Shown here piece by piece: positions 53,788 to 53,956 of a stretch of 53,956 nt of DNA (the first letter of the stretch is position 1; every line of letters starts with the position of its first letter). Source of the DNA: Desulforamulus putei DSM 12395 (GTDB lineage Bacteria; Bacillota; Desulfotomaculia; Desulfotomaculales; Desulfotomaculaceae); the NCBI RefSeq assembly GCF_900129195.1, contig NZ_FQUY01000021.1, positions 1 to 53,956 of the forward strand. The letters run 5' to 3'. Below the pieces are notes generated by a model, which saw nothing but the letters and a program-made list of their open reading frames with translations, did no database searches and was not told the DNA's origin. Both the position numbers and the translations under genes were made by a program.

Positions 53788-53919
53788 GTTCGATTCAGCT
53801 GAAAAACAGACGGCGGTCCAGGGCCACACTCTCCGGCGCCGCCCGGACAGAACCTCAAGGGTAGTCAGGCCAGAGAACATGCTTATTTTCACCTTTCCTT
53901 CCGTCCGACAGGGTTGCAG
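53788..53919 (+). ncRNA. non-coding right end of IS110 element, candidate bridge/seek RNA
   Basis: IS1111-type elements encode a guide RNA beside the transposase that pairs with the target. This end has paired G/C-rich segments (GGCGGTCC with GGGCC, CCGGCGCCGCCCGG). At 53897-53903 CCTTCCG is complementary to the target right of the insertion point (CGGAAGG), and CACC at 53890-53893 to the left part (GGTG). These matches are short and only suggestive. Confidence 0.35.
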
Positions 53920-53956
53920 GCGGAAGGCGCTGTCAGTAATACCAATAGCATTATCT
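53920..53956 (+). mobile_element. second copy of the structured repeat, cut by the IS110 element
   Basis: From 53921 the last 36 bases of the window are identical to 39956-39991, the start of the possible group II intron. Together with 52382-52406 it makes a second copy of that site, split by the IS110 element. It continues beyond the window. Confidence 0.6.

Larger units (their letters stand above)
52407..53919 (+). mobile_element. IS110/IS1111-family insertion sequence
   Basis: A 1.51-kb element containing one DEDD transposase gene broken by a frameshift. The boundaries come from comparison with the intact site at 39931-39991: left flank homology ends at 52406, right flank homology starts at 53920-53921. 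No long terminal inverted repeats and at most one or two duplicated bases, as usual for IS110. The 3' untranslated end (132 bases) is longer than the 5' end (71 bases), which favours the IS1111 group. Confidence 0.85.

Overview
The window reads as chromosome of a spore-forming, anaerobic Firmicute of the Peptococcaceae / Desulfotomaculum kind. This is inferred from gene content: sporulation genes (spoIIE, spoVT, yabP, yabQ) in the Bacillus/Clostridia order, the anaerobic GlpABC glycerol-3-phosphate dehydrogenase, formate-tetrahydrofolate ligase, and many GTG/TTG starts behind strong GGAGG sites. Almost all core genes lie on the minus strand, so they are transcribed from high to low coordinates.

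1-6034 is a glycolytic operon (pyk, a DeoR-type regulator, gap, pgk, tpiA, gpmI running off the left edge). 6189-14036 is a glycerol regulon: glpP, then glpF, glpK, glpA, glpB, glpC. glpP and glpF each carry a long leader with the same two conserved parts, a promoter-proximal block and a terminator, which fits GlpP antitermination with autoregulation. 14128-17373 holds a small hypothetical gene, fhs, a 32-bp repeat array, a FlK-like thioesterase and ndk.

17486-38152 is the conserved cluster that lies near the origin in Bacillus subtilis: rplY/ctc, pth, a PrsW-like protease, mfd, a PrsA-type foldase, spoVT, yabN, hup, rqcP, a SpoIID-like lipoprotein, yabP, yabQ, an HTH protein, divIC, yabR, ppx, spoIIE, tilS, ftsH. 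Several control sites are readable: a 21-bp-spaced sigmaA promoter with a 0A box before spoIIE, a sigmaF/G-like promoter before spoVT, and DnaA boxes before the HTH-divIC pair.

38289-53956 is accessory. It holds a PRC-barrel protein, a beheaded DUF1904 gene, two copies of a structured RNA that may be a group II intron 5' end, an Rpn-type nuclease, a tyrosine-recombinase stub, an IS1182-like element and an IS110-like element. Between them lies a four-gene minus-strand operon (44091-51971): an unknown 705-aa protein, a 1263-aa DEAH helicase, a separate DUF1998 protein and an unknown 148-aa protein. Helicase plus DUF1998 is the core of DISARM (DrmA/DrmB) and, fused, of Druantia DruE. No methyltransferase or phospholipase D gene is present, so I regard this as a candidate uncharacterised anti-phage system and the most interesting content of the window. 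The IS110-like element sits in one copy of the repeated RNA, and the uninterrupted site survives at 39931-39991.
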